This document shows, piece by piece, positions 36,242 through 48,427 of a stretch of DNA of 64,000 nt (the stretch's first letter is position 1; the number at the start of each line of letters is the position of its first letter). The notes below the pieces were generated by a model that was not told the origin of the DNA, searched no databases, and saw only the letters and a list, made by a program, of their open reading frames with translations. A program made the translations under genes and the position numbers. This stretch comes from Termitomyces sp. T153 (taxonomy: Eukaryota > Basidiomycota > Agaricomycetes > Agaricales > Lyophyllaceae), in NCBI GenBank assembly GCA_018296165.2, contig JACKQL020000020.1, positions 186,001 to 250,000 on the forward strand, read 5' to 3'.

Positions 36242-37185
36242 AGAATTCCACTTTGGGGCTAGAACAAAACGTCAGGTGGTGAATGAAAGAAAGTAATGTA
36301 AATGCGTACTTTTTCATTAGCATCCACCGGAGGGCATTACCCATTGTGTGGGTTTCGTCGTATATCTGATATGTCGCAGCCGACAAATCTGGTTCGTGTC
36401 CTTTCATCTATGGGGGGGATTAGCAGAAGCTAAAGATGTACTGAATGGGCACTCACAATATTTATTTTCTTTATTGGTTCACCCATTATGTCGAGGTGTA
36501 ATGACCGTTCGAACTTGGTCGCGAGGAAGATTTTTGGAAGTGCACGTGACATGGGCAATGGTAAATAAGGAAAAACAACGCGTATGAGGCTTAGCGCGTT
36601 TGTGGACACTACGTGACCTCCATGGTTATAACATAGAACAATGAAATCTTGCTTGTAGTACATATTAGCAATGCGCCTGCGTTCCTGAAAATTCAGGACG
36701 CCCTGCACAATGCGCGGGGCGGTAGCCAAACACAGGTAGCCAAATACAGTATGATAGCCAAACAGAGAACACAAACAAGAGCGTTTTCTTTGTCTCTAGC
36801 AGTGACAATGAACAGGGATATGGATATCTTGGCTCGCTAATTGACTCAATGTGCTTCTTCGGCAGGTATAAAGCAACCTCGTTCCTCTCCGATCCTTTCT
36901 CAGCAGAGTTTCCCTCTCTGGGCTTGCTCTGTTTCCTAACGCTCCAAGCTCTGACTTGTCTTTTTTAACTTATATTAAGGCAGCGCCTGTGCCCCGGTGG
37001 TCATTATTTTCCATCTCATTATCGACGTCTAGGATCCTGCTTAAGCCCAAATCATGGTTGCTTTTGCTTCCGAACGCGCTTTTTCCGTTGAACGACCTGT
37101 TCTTCCGTCTCTTCACTCTCTCGGACTTCTTAATCCACCCTTGGAAACCGCACATACCTTCCACGAACCTATCTATACCAGCACA
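36242..37185. other. Promoter and leader region of the small Ser/Pro-rich gene
   Basis: TATAAA lies at 36867-36872, followed by pyrimidine-rich sequence. A leader intron probably runs from 37186 (GTATGT) to 37235 (TGTAG), just before the ATG at 37251. The open frame here is rich in Leu, Phe and Pro and looks like untranslated leader. No other gene is visible. Confidence 0.45.
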
Positions 37186-37250
37186 GTATGTTTTTATTTT
37201 TAACTATCCAAATGCCAACTTATCAATTTTTGTAGTTTTGCCCTCTACGC

Positions 37251-37805
37251 ATGCCTCAACAACGACGATCCCGTCAAGTATCCTCATCCTCATCCTCATC
37301 ATCTTCTCGCGCTTCATCTCCCAGACTCTTCGACAGGTCCTCTCCATCAAGTCGCGCTTCTACACCGTCTACAGAACCTGACACATCCACATCCACATCC
37401 ACATCATCAACATCCACACTCCCATCCCCATGTGCGCCACCCACACCCGTTCTGTCCGTCTCTCCTCTCCCCATGCATGCGTCATCACATCCCAATGCGC
37501 CGCCGGTACGTTTCCGCCTGGAACCCTGCACGCTCGCCGAAGCACAAGCCATAGTCCTCGTCCCGCCCCCAAGCGCACCTTTCATACCCAGCAGCTCCAT
37601 GCCCCAACCCCCACAAAAGCAGCAAGCGCTGCTCCTCCTCGGTCACTCGCTCGAGTACTTCCGCCAGCCTAATAGGCAACTTGCAAAGGGTGCCCGTATC
37701 CACCCGTATCGTATCACGCCGAGTCGGCGCACAGATATGCATGTCCGCTGGCCTGCGCCTGTACTGGCAGCATTGCCGAAATCTGTTACGCCCGTTACGC
37801 TTTGA
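37251..37805 (+). CDS. Small Ser/Pro-rich protein of unknown function
   Basis: A single exon of 184 residues after a probable leader intron. The first half is low complexity (runs of Ser encoded by TCATCC-type repeats, and a Thr-Ser run encoded by ACATCC repeats). The second half holds a compact block (LGHSLEYFRQPNRQLAKGAR, then IHPYRITPSRRTDMHVRW) that looks conserved and basic. I do not recognise a named family. The frame is open throughout, a TATA box and intron precede it, and stop and poly-T/A sequence follow, so it is probably a real gene. Confidence 0.65.
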   Translation: MPQQRRSRQVSSSSSSSSSRASSPRLFDRSSPSSRASTPSTEPDTSTSTSTSSTSTLPSPCAPPTPVLSVSPLPMHASSHPNAPPVRFRLEPCTLAEAQAIVLVPPPSAPFIPSSSMPQPPQKQQALLLLGHSLEYFRQPNRQLAKGARIHPYRITPSRRTDMHVRWPAPVLAALPKSVTPVTL

Positions 37806-38192
37806 CGAATTCCTTTTCTCTTTTTTGCTTTGATGAAGATTACGACGGGTAATGCGAAACGAACCTGTTAGAAGCTGTTGACATATTTGTATTTACATAT
37901 CAACCCCTCATGTATTACTTGAGGATCCAGAGGGAGAAGGGATAGTTGAAGATGTCGTTTGTTTTCTATATCGACTACTTCACGACTAATGTCAAATGTA
38001 TTTGTAAATCTTGTGCTAATTGTAGAATGATCTTTTTCGATGACATGCACTTCTTGTCATACATACCTTTATCTACTGTTTCTCACTGGAAAATGTGATC
38101 ATTTATTTATACCTTCAATCCTCACACTGACAGCTTGACATGCATCGTGAATCCAGAGATTGCTCTTTCTGATCGATATTTACTTGACCAAC
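37806..38192. other. Intergenic region between convergent genes
   Basis: AT-rich sequence between the 3' ends of the Ser/Pro-rich gene (plus) and the hydrolase gene (minus). It probably holds both 3' untranslated regions. No gene seen. Confidence 0.5.
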
Positions 38193-39359
38193 TTACTGCC
38201 TTCTCAAAAACCTAATCAAACACTCCACCACTTCCTCTGGCTTCTCCTGCTGTACCCAATGCCCCGCCCCATCCACCAACACAAAATCCTCCTCCCTCAT
38301 CTTCTTACACGTCTCCTCTCTCATCTTCTCCACCGCCCCAGGCAACTGATACACACCCCAATCCCTCTGCCCAGAAAGGAACATCGCAGGCACCTCAATC
38401 TTCTTCCCAGCAAACACCCTAAGGTCCTCAGACCACCTCCCGTCCATCATACAGCGATACCTATTCAGCCCGCCTTGGAATCCAGTTTCTTTGTAGATGG
38501 CCGTGTACACACTCAGTTCTGTATCAGTGAGCCAAGCATTATTGGCGGCTTCATCTGAAGAGGGTGTATCGTGCACAACGGTTTGTGGCATCGTCTCATG
38601 AAGATTCATGACGTAGTATAGAGGAAGCTGAGCTAGCGACGAAGCTGAGAGCTCATGAAGGCGGTATGGGGCGTTATTGCTCCAGTCCCCGCTCTTGACG
38701 TGGTAGTACGCACGAAGAAACGTGTGCAGACCCTGTGGAGGATTACACATGTCGTCGTTGGCTTCGGGGGTAGAGTAATAAGCTACATAATGTTTGCGCG
38801 GGGGTGTCAGAGTTGCGAGGGCGTCACTTATTTGCTTGACTGGAGGCGTCAAAGGCGCAGAGGGGGCAGGGGCTCCGATGTACGGTGCACTCATCAGGAC
38901 GACGGATTCGAAGAGATCAGGTCGGATAAGCGCACAGTGACCTGCGACCATGGATCCGTAGTCGTGTCCGATTACTGCGGCGACGGATGTGTATCCCAGT
39001 GCGTACACGAGCGATACGATGTCTGTGGCGAGATTGAGCATGCGAAAGGGCGCGAGGTCTTCCGTGAATGTGATGCGATCGTATTCGTTGTGTAAACTAC
39101 GCCGTTTAGTGTGTCCGTACCCGCGTTGGTCGGGTGCGACGACGTGGTATCCTGCGGCAGAGAGGGGTACCATCACTTTGCGCCAGGAGTAGGCGAGTTC
39201 TGGGAAGCCATGGAGGAGGATTAGAAGGGGTGGTTTGGTAGTGGTGTTGAAAGAGATTTCGGGCTCGGCTTCGAGGATATGAACATCAAGGTCCTTGATA
39301 GGTAAGAATCGGGATTTGACTTGAAAGGGAAGCCCTGGATAGTTGGTGTTTGAGGACAT
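38193..39359 (-). CDS. Epoxide-hydrolase-like alpha/beta hydrolase
   Basis: One uninterrupted exon of 388 residues. The start at Met 39359 (MSSNTNYPGLPFQ) is preferred over an in-frame Met 45 codons upstream because the upstream part lacks family character. Motifs in order: oxyanion HGFPE at residues 50-54; the GHDYG nucleophile elbow at 131-135 with Asp133; a cap rich in Tyr (YVAYYSTPEA, LYYVMNLHE); the acid Asp333 in SGQRDWGVYQ; and His367 in GAGHWVQQEKP. An Asp nucleophile with HGFP is typical of soluble epoxide hydrolases, which open epoxides to diols, and of dehalogenases; the overall length and cap favour epoxide hydrolase. No signal peptide, so cytosolic. Substrate unknown. Confidence 0.92.
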   Translation of the reverse strand: MSSNTNYPGLPFQVKSRFLPIKDLDVHILEAEPEISFNTTTKPPLLILLHGFPELAYSWRKVMVPLSAAGYHVVAPDQRGYGHTKRRSLHNEYDRITFTEDLAPFRMLNLATDIVSLVYALGYTSVAAVIGHDYGSMVAGHCALIRPDLFESVVLMSAPYIGAPAPSAPLTPPVKQISDALATLTPPRKHYVAYYSTPEANDDMCNPPQGLHTFLRAYYHVKSGDWSNNAPYRLHELSASSLAQLPLYYVMNLHETMPQTVVHDTPSSDEAANNAWLTDTELSVYTAIYKETGFQGGLNRYRCMMDGRWSEDLRVFAGKKIEVPAMFLSGQRDWGVYQLPGAVEKMREETCKKMREEDFVLVDGAGHWVQQEKPEEVVECLIRFLRRQ

Positions 39360-39502
39360 TGAAAGAGATGATTTGTAAAGGTGTGAAAGAGGACTGAAGT
39401 GACGTGGCCGTCGGTCCGAACACCATGTTCGCGTGCTTTTCACGCGATCGAGGATGAGATGATGGTTATTTGACACATTGTAAGGGAATAACAAGCCCAG
39501 AA

Positions 39503-39562
39503 TAGACCAGAATGAGAAATAAGTGGCTGTTCTAGACCAGAATGAGAAATAAGTGGCTGTTC
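39503..39562. repeat. Exact 2 x 30-bp tandem repeat
   Basis: The unit TAGACCAGAATGAGAAATAA and ten further bases occurs twice in immediate succession without a mismatch, upstream of the hydrolase start. It is probably a recent local duplication. Confidence 0.95.
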
Positions 39563-40110
39563 TAGCCTATGCGAGGGCTATAGTATGCCACAGGCGTGAG
39601 CGTACACATGGAATACGGACACACCTCATAAGATCTGACCGTTTCCTTGAACGCAAACCCCTAGTATGGATCCTGCTCAGAAATTGAGAGGTAAACACGA
39701 CGGAGCCGATATGCTAGCTACTACCCGGACTGCTGGGCATTTGCGAGGGCACCGAATACCAATTGTCCATTCACGAGGCTTCTGAAACAAAGTCTTTCAA
39801 CGTGTCAACGTTTCAAGCTCCATCATCCTGAATAGATGCATTGCCATAAGTAAGTACTTAAGAATCGGATAGTGATAAAGCAGCGTCAATATAGCACTTT
39901 CCGAAAAAGATAAGCTCAAAACCAAACAACCCACAATAATCGTCTTCATCGTTTGCGACGACGAGCGCTCGCAAATCCCTCTTTTCTTCGTTATCGTCTG
40001 CTTTATGACCACTTTTTGAAGGATCTATTTATCGTACTTGTTTTCATCTTCCCTGGTGCTTCTCTGTTGCTCTGGCTTGTCAAGAGTTCGCCACGTTTTG
40101 AATTTCGTAA
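39563..40110. other. Divergent promoter region between the hydrolase and SH3-RA genes
   Basis: No gene. The region serves as 5' flank for both the minus-strand hydrolase and the plus-strand SH3-RA gene. Confidence 0.55.
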
Positions 40111-43100
40111 ATGCAGGCTGTAGTTGATATACGACGACCGACTCGGCAAGACACTTTTGATCTGCGAGGACAGATCCAGCAAGACGACGCCGACCACCTT
40201 CATGCACACGCCGATGCTGCGTCGGCCACGTATACAGACGATGAGGAGACATCGGTAATCGAGGAGGATTCTGAGGGCGAGGAACATGAGGACTACATTG
40301 ACGACGACGGTTCTTCATCTCTATCAATACCCAATGAATCTATTGACTTTGACCTTGTCTATTCGTTGCACAGCTTTGCTGCAACTGTGGAGGGCCAGGC
40401 TAACGTAGTCAAGGGTGACAGCCTGTTTTTGATGGACGACAGCAACAGCTACTGGTGGCTTGTGCGTGTTCTTAAAACTCAGGAGGTTGGATATATACCT
40501 GCGGAGAACATTGAGACTCCATTCGAGCGTCTGGCGAGGCTTAACAAACATCGCAACGTTGACGTGAGGCATCTCCCATTAAAGCAGAGATCGAATCTCA
40601 ATTGAAAACTGAAAACTATTAGCTTGCATCTCCAACTCAAGCAGAACTCAATGAAAACCTCCAGGCATCGCAGGAACGGCTTCGTACCAACCTTGGCTCA
40701 CGTGCAGGTTCGAACAACTCCCCTTCTCCACTACCCCTCGGTGCGCGAGGGCAAGGGCAGGGTCGTAACATTCGCTTCGGTGGCCCTCGTTTCGGTGTCG
40801 TTCGATATCCTCGTGCAATATGGCGTGAAGATGAGATTATGGAAACCGAGGGTGGCGACGAGGAAGACGATTGGCTTGAGTTTTCCGAGCACGAGGATGC
40901 TGGTCTCGCAGAGGAGCAGCCAGACGACCTTGGAGAACAAGATGATCTTATGGATTGGGAGGACGAACCTATTGCTGAGCCCCCTCAGCCTACAACAACA
41001 ATGCAAGCCGGTGGCTCGCGCCCCGAACCTGTTCAAAAACAACAGCAACCTCCTCCGCCCGTTCAACAGCAACAGCAACTGAGCCAGGAACCTCCCCAGC
41101 AGATGATCCAGGCACCACCCTTACGCTCGTCCGGCTCACGGGAACGACTTCAGCAGGACGCTATGCGAAGTATCGATCCTGCTGAGGCCACGGAGACCCG
41201 CAAGCTCACTGTAACGCCTACGATTGCCCGAGGTGATGAAAGTAGGCCTTATCAGTCGAGTGACGTACAACAGCAGCGTATACGTGAGGAAGAGGAGGCA
41301 AGGAAACAAGCAGCTAATGGCAAAGGAAAGATGGCACCGCCTGTGAGTTCCGCCAGCCCGGCAAAACCCAATACTGCTGGGAAGCTCCGCAAGGAACGTG
41401 AATCTGACGAAGAAAGTGGAAACGGTAAAGATAAGAAAAAGAGAGGTATGTTTGGCAACCTCTTCAAGAGCAAAAAGGACAAGAAGGACAAGAATGCGTC
41501 TGCTGGATCGAGCGAGAGCGGAGACTCACTTAGTCGGTTGTCAGAGGACTCTCTCAGATCCTCTGGCAACCGTCCATCGACCTCTGATTCCATTTTGTCG
41601 CCAACGACAGCGACGGCGATGCAGCAGCAGCAACAACAAGCACTTGCTAACCTCCGTACTTCCGTTGTGGATCCTCAGCGCAACGACCCCCAATCCCAGC
41701 CGCCGCAGACACCTGAACGTTTGCCTGCAGTATCCCAACACGCTTCCCAACTCCGCCAACGCGATCAACAACAACAAGCACTATACACGCAACAATACCT
41801 CAACCGCTCGCCTTCTTCTCCCCCCGAGGCACAACCCTCGTACGGTCTTCAATCCGCATCGGCACTCAGCTCGTACCACAGCCCGTCGACCGCTGGCTCA
41901 GGACTTGGTCCCCCAACGCAACGCCCACGCCCCGGTTCACTAATTTTGACACAGAATGTGATGGATGTGGGCGGGCCAGTGCCTGAACTTAGCGTCATCC
42001 GCGTGTTCGCAGGCAAGAACTTGCAGACCGAGGCAACGTTCAAGACTGCATTGCTCAATTCGAGTACAACCTCGAAGGAGCTGATCAAGCAGGCTACGCA
42101 GCGATTCAGGCTGTCGATAGGGGATGAGGAGGGGGAGTATTATTTGACTGTTAAGCAAGTTGAGGGCGGAGCTTCTGCGGTGCTTAGACCTGAGGAGAAG
42201 CCTTTGATTGTGTTTGAGCACCTTGTGGAAGAGGCGATGGAGATGCCGAAGGTAAAGAGGAGCAGTGTGGGCAGTATTAGCTCGGTGGCGAGTAATTTGT
42301 CGATGCATCCTGCTATCAAGAAGCTACCGATGAACGACTTTACGGACGACTCGGCGGTCAAGTTTTATCTGAACCGGAGAGGAGATGGGATTCATGATGG
42401 GAGTGCTCTGGGCCATGATGAGGGAGACGAAACACTCATTGCGGACTCATCGTTCGAAGACTCTTTTCAGACATCCCCGAGACTCGCGGTATCGACAGTT
42501 CACAATGTCACGCCTGAACGATTCACATCACCATTGGTTCGATTCGCGTTGCAGCTCATCATCTACCCTGATGACCTGCCGGAAGACATGGTGTTCCACC
42601 CGCAGACTGAGGCGATTGTATTCAAGGATACGCTCCGGGAGGCAGATGTGTCGTCACCCGTTACAGTGTCGCCGAATATGCGCCGAAAGGTGTTTGTCTT
42701 CCCCAAGAACGCGACAGTAGCGGAGGTCATCGAGCTTGGATTGGAGAGGTTCGGTATTTCAGAGGGTGTAGTCGACGGCGGTGACGAGATTGAGGACAAG
42801 ACTACTAAGAGGAGAAGCTCGACGAGAGTGAGGTATGGGCTCTTCGTCACTACTCCTGGTTCACCTGGTAAGCCTTTGACTGGTCTGGATAGAATCGTTA
42901 TTGATCTATTTTCTATGCAGAACGGGAATTGGCGCCATCGAGCAGAGTGATAGAGGCATTCCCGCGACCCCCTACCCTTAAAGCTGCTGAGAGACCCACC
43001 CCGTCAAGCAAGAGGCGGTCTGTTGACTCGAATCTCATCCTTGGCTCATTAGATGATGTCAATCCCGATGACCCCGTCTTCATTCTTCGTCGTGCAATGA

Positions 43101-44282
43101 CATACCGCAATTCCACATCTAGGCACCGCATGTCCGCGCCGCTAGATGAGCTTGCTTTGCATCACCTTCATCGAGATTCTGCGTCCAGCGCCAGTCTTTC
43201 CGATCCCTCAAGCCCCTCGTATGATCATAAGCCCTCCCGCCAGGAGATCATCGCACGTCAACGCGAAGCGTCACGAGCTAATCAACGAGCCATTCTTTCT
43301 GCTCAAACCAATTCTTATCGTGGCATGGATGTTCTCCTTCCTGGGAACACGATACTTCGGAGTTCGCGTTACGATGTCAATGACCGTATGCGATACTCAT
43401 ATGTTGACAATGACGGTGAAACTTATGATATCAGCGATATCATCGAGGAGGAGCTACGCGAGAACAACTTTGCCGCCAATAGGAATGATCTGCTTGAGAG
43501 CGTCCTGGGCCGCAAGGATGTCGTGGGCGAAAAGCTTAATCGCGTCCTCAGCAAGATCAAAAATGGGAAGGCGAAGGAAAAGGACTTGATGTCGTTGTCC
43601 AGCGTTGACGATGCAAGGCGATCACGATCAATTTCGGAATATTCTGTTGACACTGCAACCTCCGAGATTCCACGCTCAGTTAGCCCATTGCGTGCTGCAG
43701 ACATCAAGTCTAAGACTCCAACGGATTTGTCCCGAACTGTATCGAGATCATCGCCCATTTCTGCGCCAAGTACCACTGATAAGTCACGCCCAGGGACCAC
43801 TACGCCAACTGGCAGGCCTACAGGAAGTGATCGTCGTCAACCTTCTATCGCGTCTGTTATATCAGACATATCTGGATACGCGACACCGGTAACGCATACT
43901 GAAATCATCAATGAGGATGAAATGGACAGTCCGAGATCAGCGTCAACGCCTAAGCCACCGTCCCAACTCCCGCAGCGCAGACCTATTATCCCTCATGATG
44001 ACTTCGGTGTCGCCCATATGCTGAGCATTATCGAGTATAAAGACGCCAAGCCGAAGACACCACTACCGCCGCTGGATCCTGTGGATGCTTTGCTCTTTGG
44101 TCGACCTTTGGACCTGCAAGCACTTCATCCCAAGATTCGTGATGTATATGCACCTACATTCAAACAGTTAGAAGAAATGGACAAAGTAAGCAAAAATTTC
44201 ATTGACTGTTATCTCACGCATCGACTGACACCGAGATCAGATTTTGGACGATTATTTAGGCCATGTCTTAACCAACGCTTGA
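40111..44282 (+). CDS. SH3 and Ras-association domain scaffold protein
   Basis: Four exons (40111-40563, 40623-42867, 42921-44185, 44241-44282) give 1334 residues. An SH3 domain lies at about 82-138 (YSLHSFAATVEG, DDSNSYWWLVRVL, GYIPAENIETP), directly followed by the conserved ERLARLNKHRNVD. An acidic stretch, then Gln/Pro-rich and Lys-rich disordered segments follow. Two ubiquitin-like Ras-association folds are likely at about 607-700 (ELSVIRVFAG, EEGEYYLTVKQVE, RPEEKPL) and 790-893 (FALQLIIYPDDLPEDM, VFVFPKNATVAEVIELG). A helical charged region (SDIIEEELRENNFAANR) lies nearer the C-terminus. The SH3 segment resembles a conserved fungal protein linked by its domains to polarity or actin and small GTPase signalling; this role is inferred. 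The last 42-base exon is supported only by splice sites and phase. Confidence 0.85.
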
Positions 44283-44779
44283 TCATTGCTTACGATCTGG
44301 GTCTGTCTTTTGTTAATGACTAAACTCCACGGGATTGGAATTGTATACCCATACTAGACCAGATCGTACAGGACACTGACTCACATTCTCTTGCGTTGCT
44401 TTCCATATTCAGCATTATCATTTATCTCAATGTCTAGCACTGTGAGAGTCAGACATCATTTGGCTTTTTCAGGTTGTCCAACTTTGGCCAATTTATTCTC
44501 GTTGTCGACCACATTTATTACGTCCTCGCATTACGATTCACCTTTTCACAGATGTATGTGCCAATTGCTGAATACACATTCATCAAACGACGGAGGCTGC
44601 TGAACCAAAATGAAGCTCTAGTCTATGACTTATATTACTACATGGAGCACGACAGAGACGTCGACCGGACAAATATTAAAACAATCCACAAGAATCTAAT
44701 ACAAACATATACTCAGGTGCCATACCGGTCGAGAAAGGTTGTATGAGTACAATCGACAAAAATGATTAGTCAGTCATTG
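44283..44779. other. 3' flank between convergent genes
   Basis: Sequence between the SH3-RA gene (plus) and YVH1 (minus). A 90-residue open stretch at 44474-44746 (plus) is not recognisable and most likely part of a 3' untranslated region. Confidence 0.5.
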
Positions 44780-46709
44780 CTATTTGACTATCTCGTCTAC
44801 TTTGGATCGGTTGATGCAGAATCCCTATGCCCAACAGTAAGTCAGGAAACAGTAGTTCAGACAACTACTCACTGGTATTACCCATGCTTTGCAACCACAG
44901 CACACTCCAGCCCAGTCATAGTTTCCTAACTTCGCGCTGCACTTGGAATTAGGGCACACAATCTTTCCGGCGAGTTCTCCAGCCGATAGGAAAGGTTCCA
45001 TCCATTTCATCTAATTGATGGTGGTAAGCATATTGTTTACAAGTCAAAGCCGGTCACATACAGGTTCGACGAAGTAACCCGAGCACTTGGGGTTCATAAG
45101 AATGGGTGGACTTTGTGGTGGCGCTTTGGCGACGGTATGAGGTTGTGTCACGCCGGTGCTTTGTGAACCTGGGTGCGGCGCTCGGAGGGCAGCCAACTTG
45201 GGGTTCGTCATGAGTTCTGCAGCCAACTCCGAGGGGCTGATGAGAGTCGTAGGAAGTGACTTCTCAGACGTTTGTGATGGGACTTGGCTATCGGACAGCG
45301 TATGCTTCAGTTTTCCGAGTGTATCCAGAGGAGATTCTTTCGGTTCGCCTGTGGGTGAGAGCAAGGCATCTGACATCCGACGCCCGATAAATTTCGCAGT
45401 CTCGTGCGAGATCTCCACAGGACCGCCAGCTACGTCGGTTGGCGAGGCCGCTAACTCCGAGGCAACATTGGGCTCTTCGTCATCACTTTCCAATGCAGAA
45501 CTTGATCGACCATCTTGGGCATGCGGAATTTCGGGTAAATTGCGTAGAAGTTTATCATTCGAAGATCGGCGGCTCATGGGAATGGCCCCAACCCCACTGG
45601 ACTCGTTACTGATAGATGACATTGTCAAGGAGTCACCTAACCCCCCAAGGATCGATGCGCGACGAGGTCGTGGTTCAGCTGCTCCACTAGACATCCCTCC
45701 CGACCATCGTAGGGAATTTGATGGCTGAAGGCCTCGCGCTGAAGTCGAAGGACGCCTTGAGCCAGCGGGAGTCCTCGCCGCCGGAGTGGCAGAACCCAGT
45801 TGGCCGTGATCAAGCATGTGTTCTCTTGTGGCCAATTCTTGCCTAGAAATATGAGAAAAGAGACATAAAATAGATAAGTCAATTTTCACGAACCTGCACA
45901 TCTTACATCTTATCCGTCGACGTGGATATCCAGGCGTGTTAGGTGTTGAGTCCGAAGGGGTACTTGGGTATTTCGCAAACATGTCTATCTCCGGAAGAGA
46001 ACCATCACCATCTAGATTGAGGTTAAAACGAATATTTAGGGCCGACGAAAGGCTTAAATGATCGTACTCATGACTTCATCATATGCACGTTCCATATAAT
46101 ACAACCTCGTTGTTTTGTCACGTCGTGATATTTTGTACTGCGCTTGATGAAAGATCTCCAGTTGACGAAGAAAGCCTTCATTTGGTCTAAGCAATAACAT
46201 GAGATACTGTGATAGGGTGATAAGATGTGGCCGCACTCAATACTTGGCCGGACATTCCTAATCATTTCTAAAGCGGTTTCTCTATCCAAACGTTTGCTGT
46301 ACATTAGGTACGCGGCGATAAGGGAAGCGCTACGACCTATTTGCAATAAGAATGACATGGAAGACAGTGAGGAAGTTATGCAAACTTACTAACTCCCGCA
46401 TGACAATGAACTAGGACTCCTCGCCCCTTGTTTAACTCCGCTTCAATGAAATGAATCGAAGGAAGTAAATGTTGAAGAATATCCGTATCTTCCGTGTCGT
46501 CGAGGAGTACTTGGTGTTGTATGAAAGTCTGTAGGGACATACGATGAGATCAGCGAGGCTTGGAACGAGATGCATACCTCCTGTATTGTGAGCCTTCCAC
46601 GCATGGCCGAAAGAATACTGTATATTCCATGAGTTCTGAGCTTCTCAACATTGAGAGCACTCGCGAGGTCCCCAATCCACAATCCTGGTGTCACTTCGTC
46701 CATTGACAT
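44780..46709 (-). CDS. YVH1: YVH1-type dual-specificity protein phosphatase
   Basis: Eight exons give 523 residues (minus strand): 46709-46578, 46528-46390, 46336-46237, 46186-46068, 46011-45894, 45842-45062, 45010-44873, 44824-44780. The phosphatase domain begins MDEVTPGLWIGDL and carries the P-loop HCHAGVSRS, with Cys86 as nucleophile and Arg92. PNEGFLRQLEIFHQ follows. The C-terminal zinc-binding half has CRQ/CKMC near the middle, then CSGYFVEP, KIVCPNSKCSAKLGNYDWAG and CCGCKAWVIPGFCI, which are diagnostic for Yvh1/DUSP12. Yvh1 promotes release of Mrt4 during 60S ribosome maturation, through the zinc domain. A disordered Ser/Pro-rich insert of about 200 residues separates the cysteine motifs, which makes it longer than the yeast protein (364 residues). 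Confidence 0.96.
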
Positions 46710-47850
46710 CTTTGTGGGCGTATGGAATTAGGATCGCCGCGGGCTATCCAATTTTTACTGTAACAAATTTCTGCGCGAAGTCCTGGGCAACGTTGGAATG
46801 TCTGTTCAGAATTTCAGGATACGACGATGGTGGTCAATCAATGAGTCAGATAGGGTCAAAAGACGGAACTTGGGTGTGGTGACTACTAAATATGCTATCG
46901 CTCCCCTGTAGCCTCGGACTACAGTCACTTCAAGCTCCGCGCGGAAAGTTCGAGTCGGACGCGTCGGCGTCGTGGTATCCTGTCAATGGAAATTAGAATC
47001 CCGCTTTGCCGTGGAATCGGCAAGCGTGGACAACGCCTTGAACCAGCCGAGACCATCTTCGACCGAGGCTCGACAACGAGACTACATCTCGGCTCAACCT
47101 CGATTGACTCTATAACTCTATTGCTAATAATAGAAAGGGACTGTTCTTGAGGAAACCTTTTTTGTCCCAGAGGAGCGATCCGATAAAGTTTTTTATTTTT
47201 GTTTTTGGAAATCACGATGCGGCTGTAACGGTTTCCGCCGGAATTGCACACGACAAACCAGTTGGACTACTATCGTGTTCATAGTATTTCAAAACTTTTT
47301 CGAAACCATGAATAAAATGACATCAACAATACCTTGAACCAATCGGACTTTTGTAATTGGTGTGATAATATCTATTCTAGCCTACTCCAGTGTCACTTTG
47401 GGAGAAGGTGTGTTAATGGTTGTGTCGGAGGGAAGCCGGTTGTGCAGATCGCAAAACCAGGGTGTTTCAAAACTTTTGTCACGAATTGTCACGCTGACTC
47501 ACACTGCCGATTATATCTCCGCCTCGGCACTGTTTCGACGCTCACGATCACGTCAAAGCTCGAAATGACGTTGCTTGAACTCAACTCATTTCAGGCATTT
47601 GATGTTTGTGACAAGAGATATAGGGCGCGAAGCTGGCTACATGCTTCTTGGATGAGCTTTTGACCTTTCAGGAGTGATTTGGCTGCATTTGAGAGAGGGG
47701 CTGGTACGCGCTCTTTGAAGCCGCATACACTGCTCTGCGCCATGGGAGGGGTGAAAGCAGGAGCGTTAAACACAACTAGTAGTACTTAATTAATGAAGCC
47801 AACCAAATTCAACAAAACGACGACATCGACACATTGTGTTGTGCTGCAGA
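46710..47850. other. YVH1 upstream flank, with a CG-bearing retroelement scrap
   Basis: No gene is supported. At 47217-47262 (TAACGGTTTCCGCCGG, then CACACGACAAACCAGTTGGA) the sequence matches 48493-48555 in the transposon block, where the CG sites have become TG or CA. A 60-residue minus-strand stretch at 47591-47773 (LIQEACSQLRALYLL) may be another element scrap. Confidence 0.55.
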
Positions 47851-48189
47851 CTCTCAAATCTGATCAAGGCCAATTATCAAATGTCACAACATCTACCCTC
47901 TCACTGCCATATCTTCTCTTTGAATGCTCAAAATGTTATCAAACTTGACATGAAGCTTGGTTTTTATATATAGATGACTTATACAAAATTTGGTAGTGTT
48001 AACCTAAGTTGTGCCTAAATTCAGAGACCTTCAAATAGATTTTTGCATTGTGTGGGTACATATTCACCTTATTGCAGACCAGTGCTTTCAAAATTTCACT
48101 GATCCTCTCAGGATTCAAATTTAAATAGTATACAATATTTGTAGTCTCACTGAGATCAGGGGCACTGTGACTGTGATCTTTCCAAAAAT

Positions 48190-48287
48190 TGCATTTTGAA
48201 ACATTTTGAAACACTGGAGCATTTTGAAACACTAGGGCATTTTGAAACACTAGGGCATTTTGAAACACTAGGGCATTTTGAAACCCA
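48190..48287 (-). repeat. 18-bp minisatellite (about 4-5 units)
   Basis: Units of the form CATTTTGAAACACTAGGG recur in tandem. On the minus strand the frame stays open, giving repeats of six residues (VFQNAL). They lie in an open stretch of 156 residues (47999-48469) of unknown nature. Confidence 0.9.
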
Positions 48288-48302
48288 ACGTACATGATAG
48301 TA

Positions 48303-48427
48303 CCTGTCCCATTAGAACAAACCACATTACAACTCTGTGACCCATTGCTCTCAGAGGTGACCAAAGCTCTGGCAAATGTCAGCCATTCAAACTCCATAGT
48401 GGGGAAACCTGACCTGCTACATACTGG
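48303..48427 (+). repeat. Direct repeat, copy 1
   Basis: About 125 bases starting CTGTCCCATTAGAACAAACC recur at 48559-48682 with few differences (CTATCCCATTAGAATGAACC). Confidence 0.9.

Noticed and set aside
36956..37381. A 141-residue Leu/Phe/Pro-rich frame upstream of the Ser/Pro-rich gene
   Set aside because: It crosses a likely leader intron and overlaps the true gene in another frame. Best read as transcript leader.
38655..39095. A 146-residue plus-strand frame inside the hydrolase gene
   Set aside because: Antisense shadow of the epoxide-hydrolase-like coding sequence.
48190..48287. CRISPR-like array
   Set aside because: Units are contiguous 18-bp repeats with no spacers and the genome is eukaryotic. 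It is a minisatellite.
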